A DNA stretch of 64,000 bases, from NCBI RefSeq assembly GCF_047345145.1, contig NZ_JBLFER010000002.1, positions 992,001 through 1,056,000 on the forward strand. Reading direction: 5' to 3'. Of the stretch, positions 42,562-50,767 are shown one piece after another (the stretch's first letter is position 1; the number at the start of each line of letters is the position of its first letter). This DNA comes from Maribacter_C sp047345145 (lineage in GTDB: Bacteria > Bacteroidota > Bacteroidia > Flavobacteriales > Flavobacteriaceae). Below the pieces are notes generated by a model. That model was not told the origin of the DNA. It did not search any database and saw only the letters and a list, made by a program, of their open reading frames with translations. A program made the position numbers and the translations under genes.

Positions 42562-42573
42562 AAATTTAGAGCT

Positions 42574-43059
42574 ATGTCGAAATTTAAATTCAAAAAAAAC
42601 GAAAAAACCCCCGAAGTATCAACTGCTTCTTTGCCAGATATTGTTTTTATGTTGCTGTTTTTTTTTATGACTGTAACTGTAATGAAAGATGATTCTTTAA
42701 AGGTAGTAAACGAACTTCCAAATGCAACTGAGGTTAAAAAGTTGGAGAAGAAGGACCGGATAATTACTATTTATATTGGTAAACCCGCAAAGCCTTTTGA
42801 TGAAGTTTTAGGTGAACAGCCTAAAATTCAAATAAATGATAGTTTTATTTCCATTTCGGATGTTGGTGCTAAGGTTCTAGAAGCTATAAATAATAAACCA
42901 GAGGCTATTCGAGGTTTCGTGACCATCTCATTGAAGGTTGATAAGAAAGCTTCTATGGGGTTAGTTGATGATGTGAAAGAAGAGTTGCGAAAGATCAACG
43001 CCTTGAAAATCAATTATACAACCTACGAAGGTGATACTCTTAAAAATTTAGAAGACTAG
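42574..43059 (+). CDS. exbD: ExbD/TolR biopolymer transporter, paralogue B2
   Basis: 161 residues, a paralogue of the protein at 40522: 'STASLPDIVFMLLFFFMTVTVMKD' with Asp22, 'RIITIYIGKPAKPFDEVLGEQPKIQIND', and 'KASMGLVDDVKEELRKINALKINYTT'. It follows paralogue A2 by 12 bp, repeating the A-B order of the first pair. The repeated order indicates a tandem duplication of an exbD pair, with the PorT-like gene and a small ORF in between. Confidence 0.93.
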   Translation: MSKFKFKKNEKTPEVSTASLPDIVFMLLFFFMTVTVMKDDSLKVVNELPNATEVKKLEKKDRIITIYIGKPAKPFDEVLGEQPKIQINDSFISISDVGAKVLEAINNKPEAIRGFVTISLKVDKKASMGLVDDVKEELRKINALKINYTTYEGDTLKNLED

Positions 43060-43077
43060 CTATACTACTCTGAATTG

Positions 43078-43683
43078 TTATAACCAGAATTTGACTGTTA
43101 AGAGTTGTGAAAATATACCTAATAAAAAGCCTACGAGTATTGCGGCCCTGCCATTTGATTGAAGATAAAGGCGAGATGTTGCTACTATTCCAGTTAATAA
43201 AATGACTAAGCTTAGGGCTATAGTGATATTGATTTCGAAATGCACACTAAGACATACTAAATACATAAATAAGCTTCCCATCCCCATTAAATGAATGCTG
43301 CTTTTAAAATTGAAAAATAGGAGTACTATCGAACCAAGGGTCGCACCAATAAGTCCAACAAAATAAAAGTGTAGTTCTGCAGCGTAATTATTCGGAATTA
43401 CTTTGTAAATAATCATAAAGAGTAAAGAAATTCCTATGTAAAGCAGATACTTGCGTTCTTGAATATTGGGTGTAAATGCATTGTTGATGACCCCAATATT
43501 TTTGAGAATGAGCAATGCGATGATTGGAATAATGACGGTTAAGATAAAAATAGGTAAGATGTTTCCGCTTTGAAATGCTGGGGGGGAATACTTTGGAGTA
43601 ATAAGAAAATAGGCTAAGGTGCCTGCAATGGGGATCAGTATAGGGTGAAATAAGTAAGTAATTCCTTTTAGAAATAACTTCAT
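43078..43683 (-). CDS. Hypothetical PAP2-like membrane protein
   Basis: 201 residues with about six hydrophobic helices. It opens 'MKLFLKGITYLFHPILIPIAG' and contains 'PNIQERKYLLYIGI', 'HFYFVGLIGATLGS' and 'SSIHLMGMGSLFMY'. This resembles the membrane core of PAP2-type phosphatases in Bacteroidetes, but the full phosphatase catalytic motifs (KxxxxxxRP, SGH, SRxxxxxHxxxD) are not visible, so enzymatic activity is doubtful. Its start overlaps the stop of rpoN by one base. Confidence 0.65.
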   Translation of the reverse strand: MKLFLKGITYLFHPILIPIAGTLAYFLITPKYSPPAFQSGNILPIFILTVIIPIIALLILKNIGVINNAFTPNIQERKYLLYIGISLLFMIIYKVIPNNYAAELHFYFVGLIGATLGSIVLLFFNFKSSIHLMGMGSLFMYLVCLSVHFEINITIALSLVILLTGIVATSRLYLQSNGRAAILVGFLLGIFSQLLTVKFWL

Positions 43684-45140
43684 TATATCTGCTTTCTCAA
43701 TCGTGCAACAGGAATATCAAGCTGTTCTCGATATTTGGCAACGGTCCGTCGAGCAATTGGATATCCTTTCTCTTTTAATATAGCCGCTAATTTGTCATCA
43801 GTCAAAGGCTTCTTCTTAGATTCCTCTTTAATTACCGTTTCTAAGATCTTTTTGATTTCTCTTGTCGAAACATCTTCTCCTTGGTCATTCTTCATCGATT
43901 CTGAGAAAAATACCTTAATCAGTTTCGTGCCATAAGGTGTGTCGACATATTTGCTGTTGGCAACTCGAGAAACGGTTGACACATCCATATCAATTTTGTC
44001 GGCAATATCTTTAAGAATCATTGGGCGAAGATTGCGCTCATCTCCTGTTAAAAAATATTCTTTTTGATATTGCATAATGGCATTCATGGTAATGAATAAA
44101 GTCTGCTGTCGTTGGCGAATGGCATCAATAAACCATTTAGCCGCGTCAAGCTTTTGCTTAATAAACATGACCGTGTCTTTCTGAGATTTCGACTTTTCCT
44201 TAGAATCTTTGTATCCCTTAAGCATATTGTTATACTCTCTAGAAACATGCAACTCAGGAGCATTTCTTCCGTTTAGAGTTAGTTCGAGTTCTCCCTCGAC
44301 AATTTTTATAGAAAAATCAGGAACAACATGTTCGACTATTCGATTGTTCCCAGAATAGGAGCCTCCCGGTTTGGGATTCAATTTTTCAATTTCAGAAATT
44401 CCTTCGCGGAGCTCTTCTTCAGAAATATTGTGTTTTTGGATAAGCTTCTTGTAATGCTTTTTAGTGAATTGTTCAAAAGATTTTTCAAGAATAGCTATAG
44501 CCAATTCTATGCTCGGAGTGACTTCTTTTCTTTTTAATTGAATCAATAAACATTCCTCCAAAGAACGAGAAGCTACGCCGGGCGGATCTAACTCTTGAAC
44601 AATTTGAAGTACCTTTTCAATCGTTTTCTCCTCGGTATAAATATTTTGAGTAAAGGCAAGGTCGTCTAGTATGTCGCCTAATGGTCTTCTGATATAACCG
44701 CTTTCATCAACACTACCCACTAAGAATTCCGCTATCGCCCATTCTTCATCGTTTAAATAAGAAGTATTTAATTGGCTAAGCAAATATTGATTGAAAGAAA
44801 TACCTGCCGCATAGGGAACACTTTTTTCCTCATCATCGGCACTATAATTATTTGCCTTCGTACGATATTCTGGAATTTCATCATCACTCAAATAGTCATC
44901 GATATTGATGTCTTCTGTGTTGATGTCTTCAGTACCATCTTCCCTTTCAAAATCGTCTTCGAACTCGTCGTTTAAACTCTCAGCTTCTTCTTTGCCGGCT
45001 TCTAAGGCCGGATTCTCTTCCAATTCTTGCTTCAAACGTTGCTCAAAAGCCTGTGTAGGCAATTGTATCAACTTCATCAGCTGAATTTGCTGAGGAGATA
45101 GTTTTTGTGATAATTTAAACTGTAAATATTGTTTTAGCAT
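43683..45140 (-). CDS. rpoN: RNA polymerase sigma-54 factor
   Basis: 485 residues. Region I opens 'MLKQYLQFKLSQKLSPQQIQLMKLIQLPTQAFEQRLKQELEENPAL'. An acidic linker (about 50-100) is followed by the core-binding region with 'LDPPGVASRSLEECLLIQL'. The helix-turn-helix region has 'LKDIADKIDMDVSTVSRVANSKYVDTP', and the RpoN box 'ARRTVAKYRE' lies at residues 463-472. Sigma-54 needs AAA+ activators; none is in this window. It shares a border with the membrane gene at 43078. Confidence 0.96.
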   Translation of the reverse strand: MLKQYLQFKLSQKLSPQQIQLMKLIQLPTQAFEQRLKQELEENPALEAGKEEAESLNDEFEDDFEREDGTEDINTEDINIDDYLSDDEIPEYRTKANNYSADDEEKSVPYAAGISFNQYLLSQLNTSYLNDEEWAIAEFLVGSVDESGYIRRPLGDILDDLAFTQNIYTEEKTIEKVLQIVQELDPPGVASRSLEECLLIQLKRKEVTPSIELAIAILEKSFEQFTKKHYKKLIQKHNISEEELREGISEIEKLNPKPGGSYSGNNRIVEHVVPDFSIKIVEGELELTLNGRNAPELHVSREYNNMLKGYKDSKEKSKSQKDTVMFIKQKLDAAKWFIDAIRQRQQTLFITMNAIMQYQKEYFLTGDERNLRPMILKDIADKIDMDVSTVSRVANSKYVDTPYGTKLIKVFFSESMKNDQGEDVSTREIKKILETVIKEESKKKPLTDDKLAAILKEKGYPIARRTVAKYREQLDIPVARLRKQI

Positions 45141-45224
45141 TGGGGTATACTTCTACCTTTCTAAAGTTAATGAAAAAAACAGCATTTTATTTCACTCGAC
45201 CTACACATAAACGTTGTAAAGCGT

Positions 45225-46658
45225 TTAAAATTCGGCATTTTGTGGTGTTCTAGGGAAAGGAATCACATCACGAATATTGCCCATACCTGTTGCGAACAAA
45301 ACCAAGCGTTCAAAACCTAGCCCGAAGCCACTATGTTCTGCAGTTCCAAATTTTCGTAAGTCTAGATACCACCAAAGCTCTTCTTCGGGAATATTTAGAG
45401 CAGCCATTTTTTCTTTTAAAACATCTAGTCGCTCTTCTCGCTGCGAACCTCCAACTATTTCTCCAATTCCGGGGAAAAGAATATCCATTGCACGGACTGT
45501 TTTTCCATCTTCATTTAAGCGCATATAGAATGCCTTGATTTTTGCGGGATAATCAAAAAGAATAACTGGACATTTGAAATGCTTCTCCACTAAGAAACGT
45601 TCATGCTCGCTTTGAAGATCAGCTCCCCATTCATTGATTGGGTACTTAAATTTTTTCTTTTTATTGGGTTTGCTGTTGCGGAGTATTTCGAAGGCTTCGG
45701 TGTAAGAAACACGTTTAAATGTGTTACTCGAAACGAATTTCAGCTTCTCTATCAAAGCCATTTCACTACGTTCTGCTTGAGGCTTTGTTTTTTCTTCGTC
45801 TAACAAACGCTTCTCTAAAAAGGCAAGGTCATCAGCACAATTTTCCAAAACGTACTTGATGACATTTTGCATAAAATCTTCAGCCAAATCCATGTTATCA
45901 TCCAGATCGTTGAATGCTACCTCGGGTTCAATCATCCAGAATTCGGCCAAGTGTCTTGAGGTATTTGAGTTTTCAGCTCTAAATGTAGGGCCGAAAGTAT
46001 ATACTTTTCCAAGAGCCATGGCGTAAGCTTCAGCTTCCAACTGTCCGGAAACCGTAAGATTGGTTTCCTTTCCGAAGAAATCCTCCTTATAATTTACTTC
46101 ACCGTCGTCATTTAAAGGTGGTTTTTTTGCATTCAAAGTTGTTACTCGAAACATTTCACCCGCTCCCTCAGCATCAGAACCAGTCACAATAGGCGCATGG
46201 AAATAGTAAAATCCATTTTGTTGAAAATACTGATGAATCGCAAAAGATAAGGCAGAACGAACCCGCATAATTGCGGAAAAAGTATTCGTGCGAACACGCA
46301 AATGCGCTTGCTCGCGAAGAAACTCCATCGAGTGTTTCTTCGGCTGAATCGGATACACTTCTGGGTCAGCATCTCCGTGAACGAAAATTTCTTTTACTTG
46401 AATTTCAACACTTTGACCTCTACCTTGGCTTTCAACTAGAGTGCCGGTAACTTTTAAGGCGGAACCTGTATTTACTTGTTTTAGAAGTTGTTCATCGAAA
46501 TTTTCAAAATTAACAACACATTGAATGTTATGAATAGTCGAGCCATCATTGAGAGCAATAAAACGATTGCTTCTAAATGTTTTTACCCATCCGTCTATAA
46601 CAACTTCTTGCGAAGTAGGATTGGTAGAAAGGAGTTCTTTTACACTTGGTGCTAACAT
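45225..46658 (-). CDS. asnS: Asparaginyl-tRNA synthetase
   Basis: 477 residues, class II synthetase. The N-terminal OB-fold anticodon-binding domain is 'VIDGWVKTFRSNRFIALNDGST'. Class II motifs are 'FSAIMRVRSALSFAIHQYFQQNGFYYFHAPIVTGSDAEGAGEMF' (motif 1 region), 'GQLEAEAYAMALGKVYTFGPTFRAENSNTSRHLAEFWMIEPE' (motif 2) and 'GFGLGFERLVLFATGMGNIRDVIPFPR' (motif 3). An Asp-type motif is absent. A -7 box at 46676-46683 lies 18 bp upstream of the start. Confidence 0.96.
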   Translation of the reverse strand: MLAPSVKELLSTNPTSQEVVIDGWVKTFRSNRFIALNDGSTIHNIQCVVNFENFDEQLLKQVNTGSALKVTGTLVESQGRGQSVEIQVKEIFVHGDADPEVYPIQPKKHSMEFLREQAHLRVRTNTFSAIMRVRSALSFAIHQYFQQNGFYYFHAPIVTGSDAEGAGEMFRVTTLNAKKPPLNDDGEVNYKEDFFGKETNLTVSGQLEAEAYAMALGKVYTFGPTFRAENSNTSRHLAEFWMIEPEVAFNDLDDNMDLAEDFMQNVIKYVLENCADDLAFLEKRLLDEEKTKPQAERSEMALIEKLKFVSSNTFKRVSYTEAFEILRNSKPNKKKKFKYPINEWGADLQSEHERFLVEKHFKCPVILFDYPAKIKAFYMRLNEDGKTVRAMDILFPGIGEIVGGSQREERLDVLKEKMAALNIPEEELWWYLDLRKFGTAEHSGFGLGFERLVLFATGMGNIRDVIPFPRTPQNAEF

Positions 46659-46675
46659 GCTAAAAATTTAAAAAT

Positions 46676-46683
46676 CAAAGATA
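46676..46683 (-). promoter_or_regulatory. -7 box (TATCTTTG) of asnS
   Basis: TATCTTTG on the minus strand matches TAnnTTTG and is 18 bp before the asnS start, so the leader is very short. No clear -33 element. Confidence 0.55.
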
Positions 46684-46731
46684 GCCTTTTGAGAAAAAAG
46701 AATGGTTCTAGAAAAGGTATAAAAATTGGGG

Positions 46732-49134
46732 TTACTCTTCACTTTTCGACGAATTCAACTCCTCTTTTGGAAGAATATCAATTTGCGGTTTTTTAAGTGT
46801 CTCTTTGTTCGCGATACTTTTTTCTAAGGATAAAAGGAGAGATGGTAATAGCACCAAATTCGCTAACATCGCAAAAAGTAAAGTTGCAGAAACTAATGCT
46901 CCTAAAGCAACCGTACCTCCAAAATTTGAAATTACAAATACTGAAAATCCGAAGAATAGAACAATGGAGGTATAAAACATACTTACCCCGGTTTCCTTCA
47001 AAGCAGCATAGACAGATGCTTTTATTTTCCATTTACTAGCCATTAGTTCCTGCCGATATTTTGCTAGAAAGTGAATCGTGTCATCTACTGAAATTCCAAA
47101 AGCAATACTAAAAACTAAGATGGTAGAGGGTTTAATAGGAACTCCCGCAAAGCCCATAACCCCCGCGGTAACGACCAAAGGCAGTAAATTGGGAATCAAT
47201 GAAATTATAATCATTCGGAATGATCGGAAAAGATAGGCCATAAAAAGTGCAATCAATCCGATAGCCAAAGCTAAAGACAAAATTAGATTTTTAACCAAGT
47301 ATTTTGTCCCTTTTAGAAAGAGCAGGGCACTACCTGTCATATAAACGTTGTAGCGTTCTTGAGGGAAAAGCTTATTAATATTCTCTTGAAGTTTTCCTTC
47401 AATTTCTTCCATGCGTTCGGTGGTCACATCTTTCATAAAAGTTGTGATTCGCGCGTTTTGACCTGTGCTATCGACAAAGCTTTTTAAGAGATCTCCGTTA
47501 TCAGAAGATTTTCGGGCAACATCCATAATGAATGTATTTTCTTGAGAAGTTGGGAGTTGATAGTATTTCGGAATTCCGTTATAGAAAGCCTGTTTTGAAT
47601 ATTTAATTAAATTGACCACCGAAACGGGTCTTGAGAGTTCAGGAATTTCTTCGATAACTTCTCCAAGTTGATCCATTCGTTTTAACGTGGTGGGTTTTAA
47701 AACTCCCTTGGGCCTTTTTGTGTCGACAACAATTTCGACCGGCATAATTCCATCGAACTCCTCTTCGAAAAATCGAATGTCTTTGAAAAACTGCTCATTT
47801 TTTGGCATGTCCTCAATCGGACTTCCAGAGATGTCAATTTGATAAATCCCTATTATACTTGCAATGAGTAAAAGTATTGAAGTGATATAGATGGCTATTC
47901 TTTTTTCTTTAACCATACGCACGGTCCAGTTTACAAAACCATCTACCCATTTTTTATTTAGATGCTTTAAGTGTTTCGTTTTTGGAGGATGTAAAAAGCT
48001 ATAAACGATTGGAATAATAAGAAGGGATAAAATGAAAATCCCTATTATATTAATAGAGGCCACAATACCAAATTCTTTGAGCAGCTTGCTATCTGTAACT
48101 ATAAAAGTGGCAAAGCCAGAAGCTGTGGTAACATTGGTCATTAAGGTGGCGTTTCCAATTTTAGAAATTACCCGTTGTAGTGAAAGTGCTTGATTGCCAT
48201 GTTTTTTTATTTCTTGTTGGTATTTATTGATTAAGAAAATACAGTTCGGAATGCCAATAACAATGATTAGTGGCGGAATCAGTGCGGTTAGAACTGTGAT
48301 TTCATATTGCAGTAATCCTAAAATACCAAAGGCCCACATCACACCAATGATCACAACACCCATAGAAATAAATGTCGCTCGTACACTTCTAAAGAAAAAG
48401 AAAAATAGTAGTGAGGTAACGCCCAATGCGGCTAAAATAAACTTCCCGATTTCATCAATGATGTTTTGGGAGTTCATTGTGCGTATATAGGGCATTCCAG
48501 ATACACGAACATCCAAATTAGTTTCCTCCTCAAAATCTTCAATAAGACTGTTCAGATCTTTTAGAATAAAGTCTTTACGAACCGAGGTGTTGACAATGTC
48601 TTTATCCAGATTAACGACAGTTCGAATAGTCCGAGTTTCTTTATTGAATAGTAAATCTTCATAAAAGGGTAGATCATTAAAAAGATGTTCAGTAATGCTA
48701 TCTACTTCAGTTTGGTTCTCAAATTTGCCTTGAATTAATGGGCGAAGTTCGAAAGTTTCCTCTTCCTTATTTTTTACTAATTCTTGAAGATTATCTGTAG
48801 AAAGTACAAAATCTACTTCAGGAAAAGCGGCTAATTGTTTACTTAGCTTATTCCATCGGTTGAAATTTTCTGAAGTAAATAAGGCGCTATCTTTAATGGC
48901 AAATACAATGGCATTGCCCTCTTCGCCAAACTGCTTCAAAAAAGTTTGATACTCTAAATTAACAGGATGATCGTCAGGTAGAAGGTTGGCTTGAGAGCTA
49001 GAGAAACGCATGTTTTTCCACTGCATTCCTAAGAAAACGGTAAAAGCCACAACCAGAAGTAGTATCAATATTCTATTTCTAAGAATAATTCTTGCAGTTG
49101 CCGCCCAAAAGCCTTGAGGTATTTTCTTTGCCAT
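46732..49134 (-). CDS. RND/MMPL family transporter
   Basis: 800 residues from ATG 49134; the TTG at 49155 falls inside the -7 box and is not used. Architecture is the MMPL repeat: helix 1 (about 17-33), a large periplasmic domain (residues about 40-220), five helices ('FILAALGVTSLLFFFFFRSV' to 'LSLLIIPIVYSFL'), then the repeat: helix, second periplasmic domain and five helices ending 'LVLLPSLLLSLEKS'. The 'IPNCIFLINKY' and 'ISVDDTIHFLAKYRQEL' proton-relay helices are typical. It probably exports lipids or hopanoid-like molecules; the substrate is unknown. Confidence 0.92.
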   Translation of the reverse strand: MAKKIPQGFWAATARIILRNRILILLLVVAFTVFLGMQWKNMRFSSSQANLLPDDHPVNLEYQTFLKQFGEEGNAIVFAIKDSALFTSENFNRWNKLSKQLAAFPEVDFVLSTDNLQELVKNKEEETFELRPLIQGKFENQTEVDSITEHLFNDLPFYEDLLFNKETRTIRTVVNLDKDIVNTSVRKDFILKDLNSLIEDFEEETNLDVRVSGMPYIRTMNSQNIIDEIGKFILAALGVTSLLFFFFFRSVRATFISMGVVIIGVMWAFGILGLLQYEITVLTALIPPLIIVIGIPNCIFLINKYQQEIKKHGNQALSLQRVISKIGNATLMTNVTTASGFATFIVTDSKLLKEFGIVASINIIGIFILSLLIIPIVYSFLHPPKTKHLKHLNKKWVDGFVNWTVRMVKEKRIAIYITSILLLIASIIGIYQIDISGSPIEDMPKNEQFFKDIRFFEEEFDGIMPVEIVVDTKRPKGVLKPTTLKRMDQLGEVIEEIPELSRPVSVVNLIKYSKQAFYNGIPKYYQLPTSQENTFIMDVARKSSDNGDLLKSFVDSTGQNARITTFMKDVTTERMEEIEGKLQENINKLFPQERYNVYMTGSALLFLKGTKYLVKNLILSLALAIGLIALFMAYLFRSFRMIIISLIPNLLPLVVTAGVMGFAGVPIKPSTILVFSIAFGISVDDTIHFLAKYRQELMASKWKIKASVYAALKETGVSMFYTSIVLFFGFSVFVISNFGGTVALGALVSATLLFAMLANLVLLPSLLLSLEKSIANKETLKKPQIDILPKEELNSSKSEE

Positions 49135-49152
49135 CGATAATTTTATCGCTGG

Positions 49153-49160
49153 CAAAGGTA
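49153..49160 (-). promoter_or_regulatory. -7 box (TACCTTTG) of the MMPL gene
   Basis: TACCTTTG on the minus strand matches TAnnTTTG and lies 18 bp upstream of ATG 49134. It covers the alternative TTG start at 49155, which is why the shorter start is preferred. Confidence 0.6.
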
Positions 49161-49229
49161 GAAAATGAAGTGCTGTGTTCCTAGAATTGTGAAATCGAAT
49201 ATCGGTACTTGCTAAACCAAATAAAACAA

Positions 49230-49259
49230 AAAGAGCAACCCTAAATAGAATTGCCCTTT
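49230..49259 (-). terminator. Terminator of frr
   Basis: Stem AAAGGGCAA/TTGCTCTTT on the minus strand with one mismatch and a 12-base loop, then a T-rich run (TTTGTTTTATT). It lies 23 bp past the frr stop. Confidence 0.6.
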
Positions 49260-49282
49260 AAATTCTTTAAGAGGATTACAGT

Positions 49283-49840
49283 TTACACTTTCATGATCTC
49301 TACTTCCTTATTATCTAAGAAGGTGTCTATTTTTTTAGTGTAATTATCCGTTAACTCTTGAACATCCGTCTCCGCGTTTTTCTTCAAATCTTCCGAAGCG
49401 TCATCTAATGCTCTAATCTCTTTATTCGCATCTTGTCTGGCCGTTCGCACACTTACTTTAGCATCTTCGGCTTCAGCCTTTGCTTGTTTTACCAGATCAC
49501 GTCTTCGCTCTTCAGTTAAAGGTGGTACGTTAATAATTACCATATCGCCGTTGTTCATAGGATTAAAACCCAAGTTGGCATTCATAATGGCTTTTTCAAT
49601 TTCTTGAAGCATATTTTTTTCCCAAGGCTGTACAGAAATTGTACGTGCATCGGGTGTATTGACGTTTGCAACCTGAGACAAAGGAGTTTGAGAGCCGTAG
49701 TAGTCCACTTTTACGTTAGACAACATAGCTGGACTCGCCTTACCAGCACGAATTTTCATAAACTCTTTTTCGAGATGTACCATTGCGCCGTCCATGCTTT
49801 CCCTGGCAGCGTCAAGTATAAAAGTGATTTCTTCGTTCAT
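49283..49840 (-). CDS. frr: Ribosome recycling factor
   Basis: 185 residues, the standard length. Landmarks are 'MDGAMVHLEKEFMKIRAGKASPAMLSNVKVDYYGSQTPLSQVA', 'PWEKNMLQEIEKAIMNANLGFNPMNNGDMVIINVPPLTEERRRDLVKQAK' and 'VSVRTARQDANKEI'. It frees ribosomes after termination together with EF-G. It lies 44 bp downstream of pyrH on the same strand, the conserved pyrH-frr arrangement. Confidence 0.97.
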   Translation of the reverse strand: MNEEITFILDAARESMDGAMVHLEKEFMKIRAGKASPAMLSNVKVDYYGSQTPLSQVANVNTPDARTISVQPWEKNMLQEIEKAIMNANLGFNPMNNGDMVIINVPPLTEERRRDLVKQAKAEAEDAKVSVRTARQDANKEIRALDDASEDLKKNAETDVQELTDNYTKKIDTFLDNKEVEIMKV

Positions 49841-49884
49841 TTTCTTAAAAGTTTAGTAGTAATCTAGCAGCAATTATGCCAAGC

Positions 49885-50592
49885 TTATACGTTTACAACA
49901 GTTCCAATATTTTGGCCATCAACTATTTTTAATAAATTTCCTTTGGTATTCATATCAAATACAACAATCGGAAGTTCGTTTTCTTGACTTAAAGTAAAGG
50001 CAGTTGTATCCATTACTTTCAGTCCTTTCAGCAGTACATCTGCGAAAGAAATCGAATCAAATTTGGTTGCATTTGAATCTTTTTCAGGGTCTGAAGTATA
50101 AATTCCATCAACCCGAGTGCCTTTAAGAATTACATCTGCTTCAACTTCAATAGCTCTTAAAACGGCTGCGGAGTCGGTTGTGAAATAGGGGTTTCCGGTT
50201 CCACCGCCAAAAATAACCACACGCCCTTTTTCTAAATGTCGCATGGCACGTCTTCTAATAAAAGGTTCTGCAACTTCATTGATTTTGATAGCAGATTGCA
50301 CTCTAGTCTGAACCTCTATATTTTCTAAGGCACTTTGCAAAGCCAAAGCATTAATAACTGTGGCTAGCATACCCATATGATCACCTTGTACACGATCCAT
50401 TCCAGTGGCAGCCCCTGCGAGTCCTCTAAATATATTTCCTCCGCCAATAACTATAGCAACTTGAATTCCCTTTTCTACAACTTCTTTAATCTCCTCTGCG
50501 TATTCGGCTATTCGAATTGGGTCAATACCATATTGCTTTTCACCCATTAGCGCTTCACCGCTTAATTTTAAAAGAATTCTTTTGTATTGCAT
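49885..50592 (-). CDS. pyrH: Uridylate kinase
   Basis: 235 residues. Amino-acid-kinase fold signatures: 'RILLKLSGEALMGEKQYGID', 'IGGGNIFRGLAGAATGMDRVQGDHMGMLATVINALAL', 'VVIFGGGTGNPYFTTDSAAVLRAIEVEADVILKGTRVDGIYTSDPEKDSNA'. It phosphorylates UMP to UDP, a hexamer in bacteria. Upstream is a TATTTTTG promoter box (50612-50619) and downstream is frr. In many relatives the ribosomal genes tsf and rpsB precede pyrH directly; here another gene cluster separates them. Confidence 0.97.
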   Translation of the reverse strand: MQYKRILLKLSGEALMGEKQYGIDPIRIAEYAEEIKEVVEKGIQVAIVIGGGNIFRGLAGAATGMDRVQGDHMGMLATVINALALQSALENIEVQTRVQSAIKINEVAEPFIRRRAMRHLEKGRVVIFGGGTGNPYFTTDSAAVLRAIEVEADVILKGTRVDGIYTSDPEKDSNATKFDSISFADVLLKGLKVMDTTAFTLSQENELPIVVFDMNTKGNLLKIVDGQNIGTVVNV

Positions 50593-50611
50593 TATTTGGA
50601 TTTTGTTCGCA

Positions 50612-50619
50612 CAAAAATA
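50612..50619 (-). promoter_or_regulatory. -7 box (TATTTTTG) of pyrH-frr
   Basis: TATTTTTG on the minus strand matches TAnnTTTG, 20 bp before the pyrH ATG. Confidence 0.5.
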
Positions 50620-50767
50620 ATCAAAAAAAGTTATGATAGGTGTTTGATTAAGTATGGATAAACCCCTTAATTATTTCCTAATAGTAGCAATAGAGACTGT
50701 TCTTTTTTATATTCTTGCAAAGCAATTTTAAAAAAGGATGTTTTGCATCCAAAGAAAAATCATAAAA

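Noticed and set aside
50593..50767. Regulatory RNA in the 175-bp pyrH/M61 gap
   Set aside because: Only the pyrH -7 box and a weak TATTCTTG near the M61 gene are visible; no stable structure was recognised.
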